Shown: positions 10,501 to 23,600, counted from the stretch's first letter. The stretch is DNA of 64,000 bases from Neoscytalidium dimidiatum (GCA_037367355.1 CM074699.1:1054001-1118000); one strand, 5' to 3'. Notes: generated from the sequence alone by a model not told the origin. Translations and numbers: made by a program.

Positions 10501-13500
10501 AAGCGTTCATTTTCAACGCCGCGCTAGCAGTGAAGCGCGCACGCGAGCTTGTCTGTGTCTAGAACCCATGCCAATGCTCGTCGAGTTCTTTTTTTTTTTT
10601 TTAATTCTCTTGTATCTGCAAGGCAAGCAGGAAGGACAGGCTTCGTCGCTCCATGCCTCCTGCAGTACGCCCAGCCGTATGCGCTCCGAGAAACCTACGA
10701 GGCCCACCTCGAGCATGGAAGTGATTTTTTGGCGAAGAGGGCACAGCCTCTGCCTGGACCGCCTTCGTCGAGAACTCTTGGCTGCAGATCCCGCTTGGGG
10801 GGGAGGTGGCTTGTGGGGAAATGCCTCTTGGTCGTGGGCATTTTAAGGCGAAGGAGGGGGGGGGCAGTGAGGTGCTTCCTCGGCGCACGGCGCGCGCCTT
10901 GGGCGGTATGCACGTACATGCGCGTACCTTTCTCTGGGTCGTGACTACGATGGCAGTGCGCCGGAAATCGAGGGCGGTTTCCGTGGAGGGCGAGTGACCT
11001 GTTTCCCGGATGCCGAACTGTTTTGCCAATGGACGGCGCTGCCCTGAATCGTATCTTGTAAGGGTAATTGAAAATAACATATCAATTGGAAAAGAAGCGA
11101 AGCCAAGGCTACTTCAATCCATCTGATCTTCGGTGAGATGCGTGGAAATTATGAGGGTAGCGACACGCTGCGAGTAAAGATTTGCTTCCGAATCAGGTTG
11201 ACTCTTCCTCGTTAGTCCGGGACGGAGCAATGTCGCGGGACGGAAGAAGCAAATAGGAGGATGAGCTAGGTCAAGAGCTTCTCGGGGTTATTACTGAGAC
11301 AGGCTTCGCATGTCTTAGATAGTGTGGAGGGCGGGAAAAGGGGAAGAAGCAACAGCTTGCGAAAAGCTTACGAAAGAACTTATTCCACAGACGAAGGATG
11401 CTCAAGGGAAAGGTGAACAATAATGAAACATGAGTAGAGGAGGCGCAAAATGTTTGTGGTTCACCTTTGCGATGTGCTCGCTCGGCTTGGCCTGTTTCTC
11501 GTACATGAAGGCAGGAGTACTCCCGGTGATGGCGCTTGGCCGGGTTGGTTCGGCGAATGGCTTGGGCTTCGTATCCGCAGACGGTCGGCAAGCGGTGGAA
11601 AGTTTGTAGAATGAATTACGTGCCTGCTGCAGTCAACAGAGAGTTCATGACTGGCGAAGTAATACAAAGCATTTCGAAGGTTACGAGAAAATGGCATTGG
11701 CAGAAGCGATATTCGAGAGTCATTAGCCGTCCATGGTGAGCGGAATGATCATAGCGTGTATGTGAGTGTATGCGCGTATGTACATACATATTGTATGTAC
11801 CTGTGCCAACCGCTTGTGCTTAGTCCACGGGTACCGAAAGATCCAAGTGACAAAGGATCGGACTGAGTTTAAGGCAAGTGACACAAGCTGTCACCAGCTA
11901 CCGTCCAGTGGGTCAGAGTTAAGGCAGGAAGATAAATGGTCCATGACTCGGCAGGCACACGCCTCGGCCCGCCGTCAGAGGAAGGGCATGCTGGCTCGGA
12001 TGACTGGCCGGACGTGGCTATTGGCCAGTGGGGCGTGAGCCCGGAACGGGCTCCAGAAGGCTGTCACTCCCTGTCAAACACTGTTGGGGTGTCCGATGCT
12101 CGAGGGGAAGGGGTGTGACGGGCAGGCGGGTTCGCTGGCTAGGCCCTCCTCGCTCGTAAGGCTCGCTGGCTGGCTTGAGCGCTCTCGTCATTCGCTCGCC
12201 CACACTTGCGCCTACTCCTCTGGCCGCTCCACCTCTCATCAGGCGCCTCGCTGCCTGAACCCTGCTGACACCCAGACATGCAAGTGGTGAGTGCAGCCCC
12301 CGTGGGCTTGCAGGCGGTGGTCCCCGAGATGCAGCAGGGTTGGCGGTAATCTTGCTTTGCCGACAATATAGACTGCTGCCAATTTCATCCGCAATCCCAG
12401 CTCTACTTCCCGAACCGCTCTTCGGATTTAGGGACATAAGGCTTAACGGAGAAAATTATATGAGCAAGGGAGGTTTCACCTTTGACTAAACGCGGAATGG
12501 GAAATTTGGAATCCTTGAGATTCTGCTGTTGAAGGCATGGCTGGGTGGAGGGAAGCTGCCCAACGCTAGAGCCGGTGCTTAGTGTTGGCATCGTGGTGCG
12601 GGTGCGGCAGCGCCGTAACTCTCGAGTCCGATCTTGACGACTGCACCCTCACGTGCGGGTGATGGGAAACCCCTGGAAGAGTGCTTGTCCAGCTTGGCCC
12701 GAGGGCTGTGGTGCGTAGCCAAGCGCGGCTAGACTAGATGATGGAGCAACCGCAGCATCAAGGCCGGATTTAACGCTGCTAAACGACGCGAGGGCAGCAG
12801 AAAAGATGCAGCATTCGTAAGCGCTGGGTGGGAAAGTGGAGCAGACCGCTAGAATTTATGGAGTGTGTAGTTGACATGACTTCGCGACGTGCAGACAAAG
12901 GGTCTTGTTCGGATGACGGCGATACGGGATTTGCTGAGGAATCTGTGCAGAGTCACGACACCAAGCCACGACCGTTCCAGACATCAGTCCGCCTGAGTGG
13001 ATACGATGGGGATAGCTCGACCCCGCAATGGCCGTCGATCTGGCGACTGACGTCTGATTCAGGTCCCGTAATCCCTTGCACGCGAAGAGGCCGAACCCTG
13101 GCAGGGCCGGACCTAGAGAGGCCGAAGTTCAAATGCCGCGAGCAGGAAAGCCATTTCAGGACCAGTTTCCAAGAGCGAGGCGAATGAGTGGTATACTGCG
13201 CCTAGAAAAGGCGCAACGGCGCCGCCGGCGCTTTGGTAGCTGTATTTATCCCCGTTTGGCACCTGACAGCGGGGTTGCATTGAACGCAATTGTACCCCTG
13301 ACGCCTACAAGCCACGCTGGGGATGGTCTGATCTTGTGTTGGGGCTCTTGAAGCTTTCGATGATCAAAAAACAAGCAAGACTTGACAAGACCTTAGCACC
13401 AATGACGTACGCCGTACGCCGTATGTGTAAACTGGAACGATTGGAACCCAGCTGACCTTGACCGGCCTCGGTAGCGGAAAGCAACGGTATTGCTGCGCAC

Positions 13501-15100
13501 ACTACGGTCGAGTGGCTCAGCCCGGCGGGGCAGGCAGAAAAGAAAATGGGTGCATGAGATGACGAGAGCTTGTTCTCTGCCTCTGGCCGCTTCTCGATCT
13601 TGGACTACAGCGGGTTTGCTGGAGATCGTAGAGCTTCCTTGCAGTAAGCGTACAGATTTTAGCTGGCAAGCAATGTCAGTGGTCTGGTCTGTGGGCAGTC
13701 AGCCTTCTCAAACGACTAGAAAAGGAATTTTGGAGCACAGATAGCGCGCGCCAATTTCATTTGGTCCCAACAGCTCGGGCGAAACCCTTATCGAAACAAA
13801 CATGAGCACATTCCAACGTGGATCAAGCCTACTGTACACAAGCACCCAGCCAGGGCCGCTCCGGAGGCATCGGCCGGACGAGGGTGGAGTAGAAGCGGGC
13901 GCTGCTGTTGAACACGACCAGAGTATGCACAGAGAAACGGCATGCGGTGTAAAGCGATGGTGTGTATTTCAAGTGGCCGGTCAGTGGGAAGGCGTCAGCT
14001 TGTGAGACTCGGAGTACTACAATACGTCGAGGGGATGAAACGTAAGCCCGCGGCCCGCTGCGAAGGGAGCACAGCTGGAGTTACACAGTAAGATCGCTTC
14101 AACAGTGCCGGTGCTTGGATGGCACGGGGGGGTGCGGCCTCCTTCGGCTCGACTCGCTGGCGGGAGGCGGATAGCGGGTCACCGCCGGTGTGGTTGCACA
14201 GGGCTGGCTCCACGTTGCAGGGCGATACTGCACAAGGCTTGTGGCAGAGAGGAGCAGTTCGTAGCCCTCTGGCTGTGATCTCCGATCAAAAGGAAAGACG
14301 TGATAGCGGGCCACTCCAGAGCGCAGCAGCCAGGGACGGGCAGGCGCCGGCTGGTGAGCTGTGCCTCACTGCCGGGCCCAAGGGAGGCATGTGTTTTTTG
14401 GGCGGCCCGCTGGTACAGCCACTGGCGGAACGTCAGCTGCCACGCAGGCCGGACAGTGGTGGAGAGCTCGCAGCGGACTCTGCTCTAGGAGACGGCTGGC
14501 TAGCGAGGCGCGGACGGGCGTCTGCGTGGCGCCGGGGCACCAGCGGAACTGCAGGCTGGGCTGATGGGTCGCAGCCTTCACGTGCGGTTGGGAGTGGACG
14601 GATAACGGGTGAGGCTCTGGCTGGCGATGAGCATGGAGCGGGCTGCGCGCACGCAACCGTCTGTACTGTTTAAACGTGGTGGGCCGGCCCAATGCGCGCG
14701 TCGCGTCGTCTCAGCAGCAAGGACGCGCATGTCGCCGGAGCTTGTCGCAGCGCACGCGAAAGCGGCCAGCGGCCTTCACGCGGGCAGCTAGTTGCTGGTT
14801 CGCGGCGCGATCATCGTTCAGGGCGCGAGTCGCGAAGGTTTATCATGAGCTTCGCACAGCCAGGAGCGCAGGGAGGGCGGGCGCGATGACTCAAAGCCGA
14901 GGCGGCTTGTCTGCCGATGGGGCCTGGCACAGCGATTCGCTGCAGGGCCGGGTAGACGGCCAGCTTGCTGGGTTGGGGAGGGCCGGCCGGGGGCTGCGAA
15001 CGTTGGTGGGCAGGCCGTGGGACACCGGTGTATAGGGACGGAAACCTTGCAGTGCAGTTCCTGGGATCATGGCCTGGCGGCTGGCCCAAGGCGCGACACG
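7574..15100. other. Gene-free stretch of about 7.5 kb
   Basis: No open frame here shows a recognisable domain or a protein-like composition. Most are short or are GC-rich shadow frames, such as that at 14119-14673. The left part (7.6-9 kb) has mixed composition, 9.0-9.6 kb is CT-rich with a candidate intron, and 12-15.1 kb is GC-rich. Homopolymer runs occur: an A run near 10397-10411 and a T run near 10589-10602. A small lineage-specific gene or a non-coding transcript could be hidden here, but I cannot support one. Confidence 0.55.
9272..9344 (+). other. Candidate intron in an unassigned (possibly non-coding) transcript
   Basis: A strong GTAAGT donor at 9272, a CTGAC branch-like element near 9324 and a TTAG acceptor ending at 9344 make a well-formed 73-base fungal intron. 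It is preceded by about 250 bases of CT-rich sequence resembling a 5' leader. No protein-coding exon can be attached on either side, so it may belong to a 5' UTR or a non-coding RNA. Chance matches of this quality do occur. Confidence 0.25.
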
Positions 15101-15191
15101 GCGGCCAGGAAGATGCCGCCGGCCTGCAAGGATGCAGCGGCGGGCTGAAATGCTCCGACCGTCGAGAGCAGCGGCAGCAGGAGCAGCAGCA

Positions 15192-15195
<4 letters not shown>

Positions 15196-15222
<27 letters not shown>
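15196..15222 (+). repeat. (CAG)9 microsatellite upstream of whi3
   Basis: Nine perfect CAG units end a longer interrupted CAG/GAG tract that begins near 15169. The tract lies about 1.05 kb upstream of the whi3 start codon, in an open frame that would read it as glutamine. Confidence 0.9.
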
Positions 15223-15243
15223 TGCGACAGGCACGGCGGAGGC

Positions 15244-15267
15244 AGAGCCAGAGCCAGAGCCAGAGCC
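15244..15267 (+). repeat. AGAGCC hexanucleotide repeat
   Basis: Four tandem AGAGCC units lie 21 bases after the CAG tract. This is simple sequence without a known role. Confidence 0.85.
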
Positions 15268-16278
15268 AGCGGCAGACGAGGACTACTACGACAGCGGCAG
15301 ATGCAGAGAGCGCGCAGGCCTGGCCATCGCGCACCACGCTGGCCCGGGACCAGCGCGCGATCAGGGCGCCGTTGCTGGATCCGCGGGCTGCAAGTTGCGA
15401 CTGCAACAGGCTTGCTATCAGCACCAGCGATCTGCGCATCTGCTGCCCAATCCAGCCCTCTGTGGCTTTGCATGCCCACCCCAGCGCAGCTCGAGTCCTT
15501 GTGTCAGCTATCTCAGCCTCCGTTCTGTAGCTCAGGCCCGGCGCCGCTCCCAACTAGCTGCGCTCGCCCGCTGCCTACGTATTTTCACTTTCGCTGCCCG
15601 CCGCCGTGCCCCCTTCGCTCGCCCCCCACACACACTCCCGCCCTTCGTCCTTCCGGTTCCAAAGCTGCTTTCATTGGCCCCGACCCGTCTGTCCCGCTAT
15701 CTGCCCAAAAGCCCCCAAAGTCCAAGCTGCCGCTCGACCCTCGCTCGACCAGACCGCGCCCATCACTCTCCACACACGCTCTCCCTCCACCAACAACAAC
15801 CGACGCCGCCCTGAACCCGCCCACCACTTGCCTGCTGCATGCGCATCTCCTTGACGCCGCCGGGCTCCTGTTAGCGCCCGACAGTTCCCTCCACCGACCC
15901 GTTCGCCGGCCTCCAGCCCGGCCGTCGCCTGTGGACTGCCCGTGTCTCGGTCGGGTCGCATCGCATCACTCCGCGAACTTCTGGTCTCAAGACGACACCA
16001 CTGCACCACCTGCGACCGCGCGACAGCCCACCGTTGCATGCCCATCGCTCCCAACGCGCCGCTCGTCCCCTTCTCCTCCGCGCCGATCTCCATCAGCCGT
16101 TGCATTCTCCCGCTGCAAGATCGCCCGCCAGCCTAGTCTCGCCGGAATTCCCCTTCGCCATCGCTTCACCTCGCCCGCCCGTCTCGCTCGCTCCCCTCTT
16201 TGTCCTCACGCCTCAATCACGCGCGGTTTACGTCTTTGTCCCGCGCGCGACCGCTCTTAACCCCGCATAAAGAACGAC

Positions 16279-18045
16279 ATGGCCGCAGGGCCAAGTTCGA
16301 GCAGCACGAGTCCGTCCAATCTCTCGTCCAACAGCCCATTCCTGCACGGTTCCTTCAGTTCTACCTCGTCATCCCCGCCAAAGCTGCCCTTTTCCGCGGG
16401 AGCAATGACGGCCGACGTTTTTTCCACCACCGGCGCTTCCCTGTCCCACAGCTATACCTTGTCGCCGATCGGGGAGCGGAAGACGCTGGAAAATGGCTCG
16501 TCCTCATTGCTTTCGCTGAGCGAGTTGGAGCCCACTCTCAGCAGCTCGGACGTGAAGTACGCCACCACCGTGCTGCTGCGCAAATTACCACGCAATACCA
16601 GCGACGAAGCCGTCCGCAGCATGCTTCTCTTCGCGAAGGATCTCATCAACACAGAAATCATCAAAGCGGACTTTGCCGAGGACAAGGGTTTCGTCTCTGC
16701 AATCGCACGGTTCAGAACTTTAGCAGGCGCTCAGGAAGCCAGAGACCGACTAAACGGCAAGGCGAATGCGGCAAATGACGCGAAGATGATTGTTGAACTG
16801 CTTCCTAGCAACAGCGTTCCTGGCGCCATCGGAGCCAGACGAAACACAGTAGACGGCACCGCAAGTCGCCAGACCTCAGGTTCGACTTCCTCGGCCGCAT
16901 CTTCGCTCGGACGCCAGTCGTCTCGCTTCAACGGCACCTTCCAATCGATGGAGAAAATGTCCCCGCCGAACGGTTCTTCAAGCCTCGGCGGCGCTGAATT
17001 CTCGATCCCTGAGGCAGGTCTCTTTGGACCCAAATCCCCCACTGGAACAAAGACTTTCGGAGACAATTCACAAAATCTCAGCAAGCAGCTGATCAACGAC
17101 GATGCAGGTGACGATGAGACCAATGAGCTGATCAAAGACCCAGTAGCGTATGCAAGAAGCGGGCAAAATGGACCGAACATGGGCCGCCGCACCACCCAAC
17201 CGTCTCTCCCGGTGTCTCGTTTTGCCAGTCTCTCTTTGAACACGACCAGCGGAAGTACAGGGTTGACATCCCCTCCGTTGTCTAGCTTTGCTTCACCGCG
17301 GTCTGTTGGGCCCGTGCAATCCCCTGGCCCGCCAATCACGACCATGTCCCCGCAGAACATGTCATCAACCATGGGGCCGATGGGACCAAACTCCAACTAT
17401 CAGCTGACTCCGCATCACTATCAGAGGCATAATTATCCTCCGGTCAATCCTGCCGACCAGAATCCTCCTTGCAACACTCTCTATGTCGGGAACCTCCCAA
17501 TCGACACTTCTGAGGATGAGCTCAAGGCTATGTTTTCTAAGCAGCGCGGCTACAAGAGACTGTGCTTTCGGACCAAGGCGAACGGCCCGATGTGTTTTGT
17601 CGAATTCGAAGATGTTTCTTTCGCAACGAAGGCGTTGAACGAACTTTATGGGCATCCTCTGCATAACAGCGTCAAAGGCGGTATTAGACTGAGCTTTTCG
17701 AAGAATCCTTTGGGCGTGCGGAACGGACAGAACAACAGCAACAGTATCCCCCAAACGCCCATGACGCCTCACAGTGCCATACCGGGTATGGGCAGCGGAT
17801 TCGGCATGAGCCAGACCTTCTCAACCGCAACCGGGCCACCACCTGGCCTGACTCCACCCGGGATGACATCGCCAATGAGCATGAATGCATCTTCCAATTT
17901 CGGCATGTTTTCCAACGGAGGCTTTGGTGTTCCGCCCAATGCTATGAGATCTCAAACTCTCACTGGCGGCATGGCACCCTCTGCGGCCAGTAGCGGATTC
18001 AGCGGCATGGGTGGTGGCTACTCTGATTACATGATGGGCCGTTAA
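16279..18045 (+). CDS. whi3: Whi3-type RNA-binding protein with two RRM domains
   Basis: This is a single exon of 588 residues. A first RRM lies at about residues 90-175 ([17 protein letters not shown], then GFVSAIARF). A second, canonical RRM lies at about 394-475, with RNP2 LYVGNLP and a degenerate RNP1 region MCFVEFEDV, followed by [15 protein letters not shown]. The long linker and both tails are rich in S, T, P, G and M. Whi3 in yeast binds GCAU-containing mRNAs such as the G1 cyclin CLN3 and acts in cell-size control, memory and nuclear-division timing. The long polyglutamine segment of yeast and Ashbya Whi3 is absent from this protein. The gene follows an unusually long leader and is not clustered with partners. 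Confidence 0.9.
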   Translation: MAAGPSSSSTSPSNLSSNSPFLHGSFSSTSSSPPKLPFSAGAMTADVFSTTGASLSHSYTLSPIGERKTLENGSSSLLSLSELEPTLSSSDVKYATTVLLRKLPRNTSDEAVRSMLLFAKDLINTEIIKADFAEDKGFVSAIARFRTLAGAQEARDRLNGKANAANDAKMIVELLPSNSVPGAIGARRNTVDGTASRQTSGSTSSAASSLGRQSSRFNGTFQSMEKMSPPNGSSSLGGAEFSIPEAGLFGPKSPTGTKTFGDNSQNLSKQLINDDAGDDETNELIKDPVAYARSGQNGPNMGRRTTQPSLPVSRFASLSLNTTSGSTGLTSPPLSSFASPRSVGPVQSPGPPITTMSPQNMSSTMGPMGPNSNYQLTPHHYQRHNYPPVNPADQNPPCNTLYVGNLPIDTSEDELKAMFSKQRGYKRLCFRTKANGPMCFVEFEDVSFATKALNELYGHPLHNSVKGGIRLSFSKNPLGVRNGQNNSNSIPQTPMTPHSAIPGMGSGFGMSQTFSTATGPPPGLTPPGMTSPMSMNASSNFGMFSNGGFGVPPNAMRSQTLTGGMAPSAASSGFSGMGGGYSDYMMGR

Positions 18046-19300
18046 TTGCATAGATGGACTGCGTTTCTGTTTTAATTCATGCTATCATGCATGATATTGG
18101 AGGAGTTCTAGCGACTGGATGGGTCGGAGTACGGGCGCGCTGTCTTTCCCCCCTTGTTTTATTTCCCCCCCTGTTTTCACAACATGTCCTGTCACTCCCG
18201 AGTCATTTGCATGGTGTTCGATCATCTGTATTCTTTGTTCCTTTCCCAACTGGGTTTCATGGTCACGGCGCGACGTACTCCACAATGGCCACCTGGGCCT
18301 GCAGGTCACTTTGGAGGTGGTTTCATTTACAGCATACAGCAATGATTCCCCCTCATGCGTTTTTCTGCATTTTTGTCATGGCCTGCTGTCGGTAGCGTTG
18401 TTGCATTATCGCGGGTGTTCTTCTGGACTCCCATTTTCATTTTATTCACATGCTTAGATCTCTATTGATCGAAGCAAGACGGTCTTCATCGGCCTGGTCT
18501 GCTGGGCAGGAAAAGCACGGTCGCTGGAGCAAGGGCATATTCTGGGATGGGTGTTACTGGGATTCGTCATCATCATCATCATCACTGTTCGATTCTATTC
18601 GAGACGGTTTCCAGCCTGTTAGGTCGGGAAGCTCACGGCTGTGATGGCTCTCGACGATTGGTATCAGGTGGAAGCGCATCCGGCGCTGGATCGCACATTT
18701 GCAGGGCGCTTTGTAAGGGGATGCATGTTGGTGTTTCTTCACGGCTGACAGGACGATTTCCCTACGAAGTCATTGCATCATGGTCTTTCGTTCTCCTGCT
18801 TCCACCGTTTCTTTCGCCCATGTTAGCACAACTAGTTAGATCTCCTCAGAAAAATTTCTGTTGCATCTGAATTCAGACTGTCTTTACTTCCCGCAAAAAT
18901 TACACGGCAACGCTTCTTAAGCTGAGTGGATTGTCGTGCAGGATCGCCAGGCTGCCCTGCATACTCCCGAAAGTTAACATGCTATTGGTAGCAAGGCCCT
19001 GACGATCTGTGTGCGTCCTTGCTCTCGGCATGACGATCGTCAACCTCGGCCTGAGGCCCTGTCGGAGGTGGAGTGACCCACGGGCAAGATCCATGGGGGA
19101 AAAAGGTCACGTGCCCAGCTCGCAACTCGCTTGTCGGCAGCTCGCGCCCCAAGAAAACTTCGCGATGCGTAACAGCATCACATCTCCATCATCAACCTGC
19201 CCTCACTCCGCCGTCTTTCCTCCCTTCTCCGTCGCCAATTATTTCCTTAATTCATCGAACCTTCCTTCTATACACATTTTAAAGCTTGTCACCGTCTACA
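18046..19300. other. Intergenic region between whi3 and the mS45 gene
   Basis: About 1.25 kb lies between two plus-strand genes. The left part, rich in T and C, is likely the whi3 3' UTR. A (TCA)6 microsatellite lies at 18567-18584. The right end holds the promoter of the ribosomal-protein gene, including a CACGTG box. No coding region was recognised. Confidence 0.6.
19108..19113. promoter_or_regulatory. CACGTG E-box upstream of the mS45 gene
   Basis: A perfect palindromic CACGTG within TCACGTGC lies 188 bases upstream of the start codon. This is the core site of Cbf1/bHLH factors in fungi. Function is inferred from position and sequence only. Confidence 0.4.
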
Positions 19301-20635
19301 ATGCCCTCGCGGCTCCCCCATTCCACTCTCACATCCTCCCTCTCACACTGCACACGCTCACAATGCGCATCGCAAGCATCGCGCCAATGGCAAGCCCGTA
19401 ACTTCTCGCAGTCATGCCACCGGGAGCAGACAGCGCTGCGGCGGCAGATGTACGACTGGCTGAATGGTCCCGGTTCCAAGCTGCGCGCCCCGCTACCGGG
19501 TTCGACGAACTACCTGGGCGCCTACGACAAGCAAGGCAACCTTATCCGGGCGAGCGAAAGTCCTAGACCAAGGCGAGGAGGTCAAGAGACACCGGGCTCG
19601 TCGGAGGACGGCGGCCTCGAGGCGCGGATCGAGTCGGACGTCGACGCTCAGGATGACGACGCGCTGCCGCCCGAGTCAAAGCAGGACCTACAGCCGTTCC
19701 CCCTGAACAGGCACTTCCATAGTCAGCCCGTGCTGAGCGAAGAGCTACGGGAGAAGATTTACGAGCAGGTAGTTGAGGAGAGGATACCCGTCAATGTGGT
19801 CAGCTCGAGGTATCAGGTTTCGATGGAGCGGGTGGCGGCTGTTGTGCGGTTAAAGACCATAGAGAAGCAATGGGAAACGGAGGTAAGTCTCAGTTTGTCT
19901 GCTCTTGCACAACACCATCACTATTGTCCTTCGTATGATGAGTCAGTATAAAAATTCGATTAGTCTTGAAGACTACCCAATACCCCATGGTTACAAAACA
20001 GCTTAGCGAGCCTCTCTGATATTCACGATCATTGTCTACATTTTCATACGCATATGCAGCTTGGTGTATAATTACTGACAGTACGAAAGGGCAAACAACT
20101 AGCAAAACCCTACGCGAAAGCCGTCCTCTCCATGCTTCCCACGACCAAGCTTGCCACGGATATCAAGCGACAGCCCGCCCACGAGAGCATCGCTGACGTC
20201 CCCGTGCACCCGGCTACGCGCCAGCAGATTTTCTATCCGACCTCGGAATCGCGGCACTTCACGCGCGTGGACGCGGCGAAGGCCTTCGCGGACGACCTGC
20301 TGCCGGCCGACAAGCGCATTCCCCACCCGGACCTCGTCGAGGCCGAGCGCGACCAGTTCATGGGGCTGGGCTTTGAGGAGCGCGTGCGCAGGCAGCAGGA
20401 GCGCAACGAGCGCCACGCGATCGAGCGCCTGCGCAAGGAGCAGAAGGCCGCCGAGAAGGCCGCAATGACGGAGACGGTGCGGGGGAGGCGCTGGAACTTC
20501 AAGTTTCATGACTTCAGCGTCGAGCAGGTCGGACGCGATGGGAAGAGTCCGGCGGGCGTGGGTTGGAGGTACGGCGCGCCACATGAGGATCGGAAGAGGG
20601 GCCAGGTTAAGATACCCAAGAGAGTGGAGGCGTGA
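19301..20635 (+). CDS. bot1: Mitochondrial small-subunit ribosomal protein mS45 (Bot1/Mrps35 family)
   Basis: There are two exons, 19301-19882 and 20090-20635, joined in phase 0 across a 207-base intron with a GTAAGT donor and an AAAG acceptor. The product is 375 residues. The join reconstitutes the conserved block where a RYQVSMERVAAVVRLK helix is followed by KQWETEGKQLAKPYAKAVL. This is the core of the 'eukaryotic mitochondrial regulator' (Bot1p) family. The first ~45 residues are basic and serine-rich with ARNFSQS, fitting a mitochondrial presequence. A charged helix (RRQQERNERHAIERLRKEQKAAEK) and a WNFKFHDFSVEQVG segment lie near the C-terminus. Bot1 and Mrps35 are components of the mitochondrial small ribosomal subunit. 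An alternative acceptor TGACAG eight bases upstream would break the frame. Confidence 0.85.
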
Positions 20636-23600
20636 GAAAAGGCTGTATCATATTCCGTGTATGATTGAGACAGGTGCGGGGACCGCGCGCGGTCACATGG
20701 TAGGCCGTGATGATGGGCTATGGATATAACATTTTATGCACTCTGATATCCTTTCCTCGTCTTGCGTGACCACTCGACCCGTGCGAAATGCTACTTCGTT
20801 GGTCTATTCTTCTTTTCGCCCCTTGCCAACAACCGCATCTTTTTATTTTTTTTTTTTTCGGATAACAATATGCCTCCATTACTATATCGCAAGGGCTATG
20901 AATAGCGTAGCCGGCCGCGGGGGATCACTTGAGTCCCTTCCCCGTTCTCGGACCCCTTTACTTATAGCATGTGGATGGAAATAATCCTATGGCGTGCGTG
21001 TGCTCGCCCTATCAGTGCCACCGAAGGGCATCGAAACATCGCCTCGGCGGAGGTATTTCCTCAGTCTGGATGTTATAGCTCCCATTTCAAACACTATTGA
21101 TGACGTACACTCCTTTCCCTGACCGCGAGAAGGAATATGCCGTCCGTTATATGCATAGATGTATTCTCGCGGAAGGTGCTATGACGATTTCATCTCGCGA
21201 TCGGATGCTTGCTCTTAGATACACGGGCTATAGATGTATGGCCCCTGCAGCTAGCCGAGTTATGATCGGCGAAGGGAATAGGATATGTATTTTTAGACTG
21301 TCCTTTCTTTTCTTGGATCGTTGGGGAGAGGGCGGTTGATGCGTTCTAGAGTTTGTCACGACGTTCGAAGTTGCGGAACTGCTGGTGGCTGGTATGGGCG
21401 GGGGGTGGTATATGGGAGGCTGACTTTGACGGTGGTTGAGGTCGGTGTATAGGGCGATGGATGCATGCCTCAAGAGACGTCGCCCTGTTATGATTATTCA
21501 TCATTCCGATACGGGACGGCGTGGTACGGACTCTTGCTTGTCGTTTATTCTTACGTATATGCTTACGCCCTTGCGATGGAGTGGTACGGAAATGCGCTGT
21601 AACATATGAGTACAGCCTTGTTTAGTTGTCCTTTAGGTAAGTGGCTTAATGGGGAACATTCCTATATCCCTTAACCAAAACTGGAAACTACAATACGTTA
21701 ATTCACTCCTTTGAGAAGCCACGGTCGCGATAACTGAGTCGTCGCGTCAAGTCCGCGAACAACCTTACGGGGGACCATGGGAACGCTCAGTGTCAACATC
21801 GACAAGCATCAAGATGCTGCGTCTGAAGCATCCAAAGTGACGACGCAAGGGCACCCAAACACAGCTTTAAGACGGCCTTACCACGATACCCCTCATTCCA
21901 CTTCTGTCCACGCGAAGCTTTCGATCTAAACCACGCGTACAACGCCTTCGCCACAGGGCCGCCGCGCACATTCGTGAGACACACGACGCAAGAGGCGGAA
22001 CCCCTCTTCGCCCCTCCTCTTCCATGTGCCCAGGCACACCGTAAAACAAAGGGGAACTCCTCCCCGCAAGCAGCCACAACGGCCCTACGCGTGACCACGC
22101 TGCTCCCCCTCCCTTCCTCCCTCAAGAGGAGTCCGAACGCCAAACCACATGACCACCGCCGGCGTACGCAACAATGACAAAAAAAAAAAAAAACAAGGCC
22201 CGTCCATTGACCACTAGCAGCGTCAGCGGACCTGACCGTTCGCCGTCCTCAGCAGCGGCCGAAGGGAGGCAAACGCGCAAAGGACAACGACAGAAAGGGC
22301 GGAGGCGGCCGAAGTGTTGCGCAGCAGGTGGCTTGGCTGAGGAGGGAAGCGGTGGTGGATTGGACGTCACGCGTGAAACACTGACGAGAGGGGCGCGGGC
22401 TGAACGAGAGAGAACAAAGTCCCTGCATGTCATGCGGCTCTGCCCTCCTTCCCCCTTTCCGTCGGTCAGCCACACGAATGGCGGCGGGGCGGGCGCACGC
22501 GCCAAGAGCGAAGGCGGCCTTCTGGACGCAGAGGCGGGGAGCCGCATTTTTTTGTTTACGACCTCTCTCTCACTGCCTCTCTCGTTGCTGCTGACCAATG
22601 CGTGGGCGATGTTTTCGGCTTCGGTAGTGCCCGACGAACGGACGGTCTGGACGCATGCGTGCGGGTGGACGTGCGTGCGCACGCTCGACCATCGCGTTCC
22701 TGACTAAAAGAGGTGCTAATTAGGTAAATCATGGCGAGTCGAGACGAGCCTGTCGGGGCGCTACGATGCAAAAAAAAATTTTTTTCTTTCTTTTGTGAAT
22801 TTGAGATTGGGAAGTAGAGGGAAAGGGGATATACGGGCACGGGATTGTTGTGGCGAGCAAGCTATGTCTCGGCCTTTGTGCCTGATTTCTCGGCCGGGAA
22901 GTCTAGTAATTAAGCTAAATTGTTAAGCTTGTGCGGAGCGGTGGAGAGTGCCGTGTATGCCGTGAATTTGCCGACTGATGCGAAATGGGATGGGAGGTGT
23001 GGGGACTGGGGAGGCGCCATGGGTGGAGGATGGGGGAAAGCATGAGGAGAAAGGGCGGCAGATGGAAAGTGGGTCTACCTGGAGAGGTGGGATTTTGGGG
23101 TCCGAAAACCGGGGAACCAGAGCATTGATTGGGGGCCGGAGATGGGGAGAGATCTGGAGCAAAATGGGGAAGAGAGACACGAGCCGGTTCGAGATCTGTC
23201 AGTCGCATCCTCATGAACAGGGCGGGAAGGTCTCAGCCCGCCCGTCCCTCTGTCACGTTGCTGTAACGTGTAGGTACTCCAAGCATGTGCTGATTGATTC
23301 CGGAGAGGTCAGCTGCCTTCTCATCACACGCAGCCATTTGCCGCATTTTTCTGCCTTGGCCTTGACTCCTCGTTGCCACGATACGACCGTAAGACCGACA
23401 CCGGCTCCGACATGGTGACTCGATGAATCCGCATTTTTGGGCTGGACTCGGCAGCAGCCGAGCATCCAGCACCGAAGGAACCGACTGTAGACGAATGAAA
23501 GGGCGGATGTGGTGACGGATTCGCAAGGATCCTGGCGTGCATCACGGCAGGAGAGGAGGTGCGGCGTCGGGCATGCCAAGTCGGTGACACGAGTACCGCG

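Larger units (their letters stand above)
15101..16278 (+). other. Long pyrimidine-rich leader region of whi3
   Basis: From about 15540 to 16278 the plus strand is dominated by C and T with very few G-rich words, the look of a long fungal 5' UTR and core promoter. An open frame from 14965 to 16260 runs through it in the same frame as whi3 and stops 18 bases before the whi3 ATG. Its predicted product is proline/serine/arginine-rich and resembles no family, so I treat it as leader. Several upstream ATGs are present, so translation could be restrained by uORFs. Confidence 0.5.

Noticed and set aside
14119..14673. 184-codon open frame on the plus strand
   Set aside because: Low-complexity G/A/R-rich translation in GC-rich DNA, no domain, with overlapping frames of similar length on both strands; likely chance.
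15173..15267. CRISPR-like or structured repeat array
   Set aside because: Only simple CAG and AGAGCC microsatellites, without spacers.
22174..22707. 177-codon open frame on the plus strand
   Set aside because: Begins in an A run, has a biased translation without a domain, and is shadowed by a frame of equal size on the other strand.
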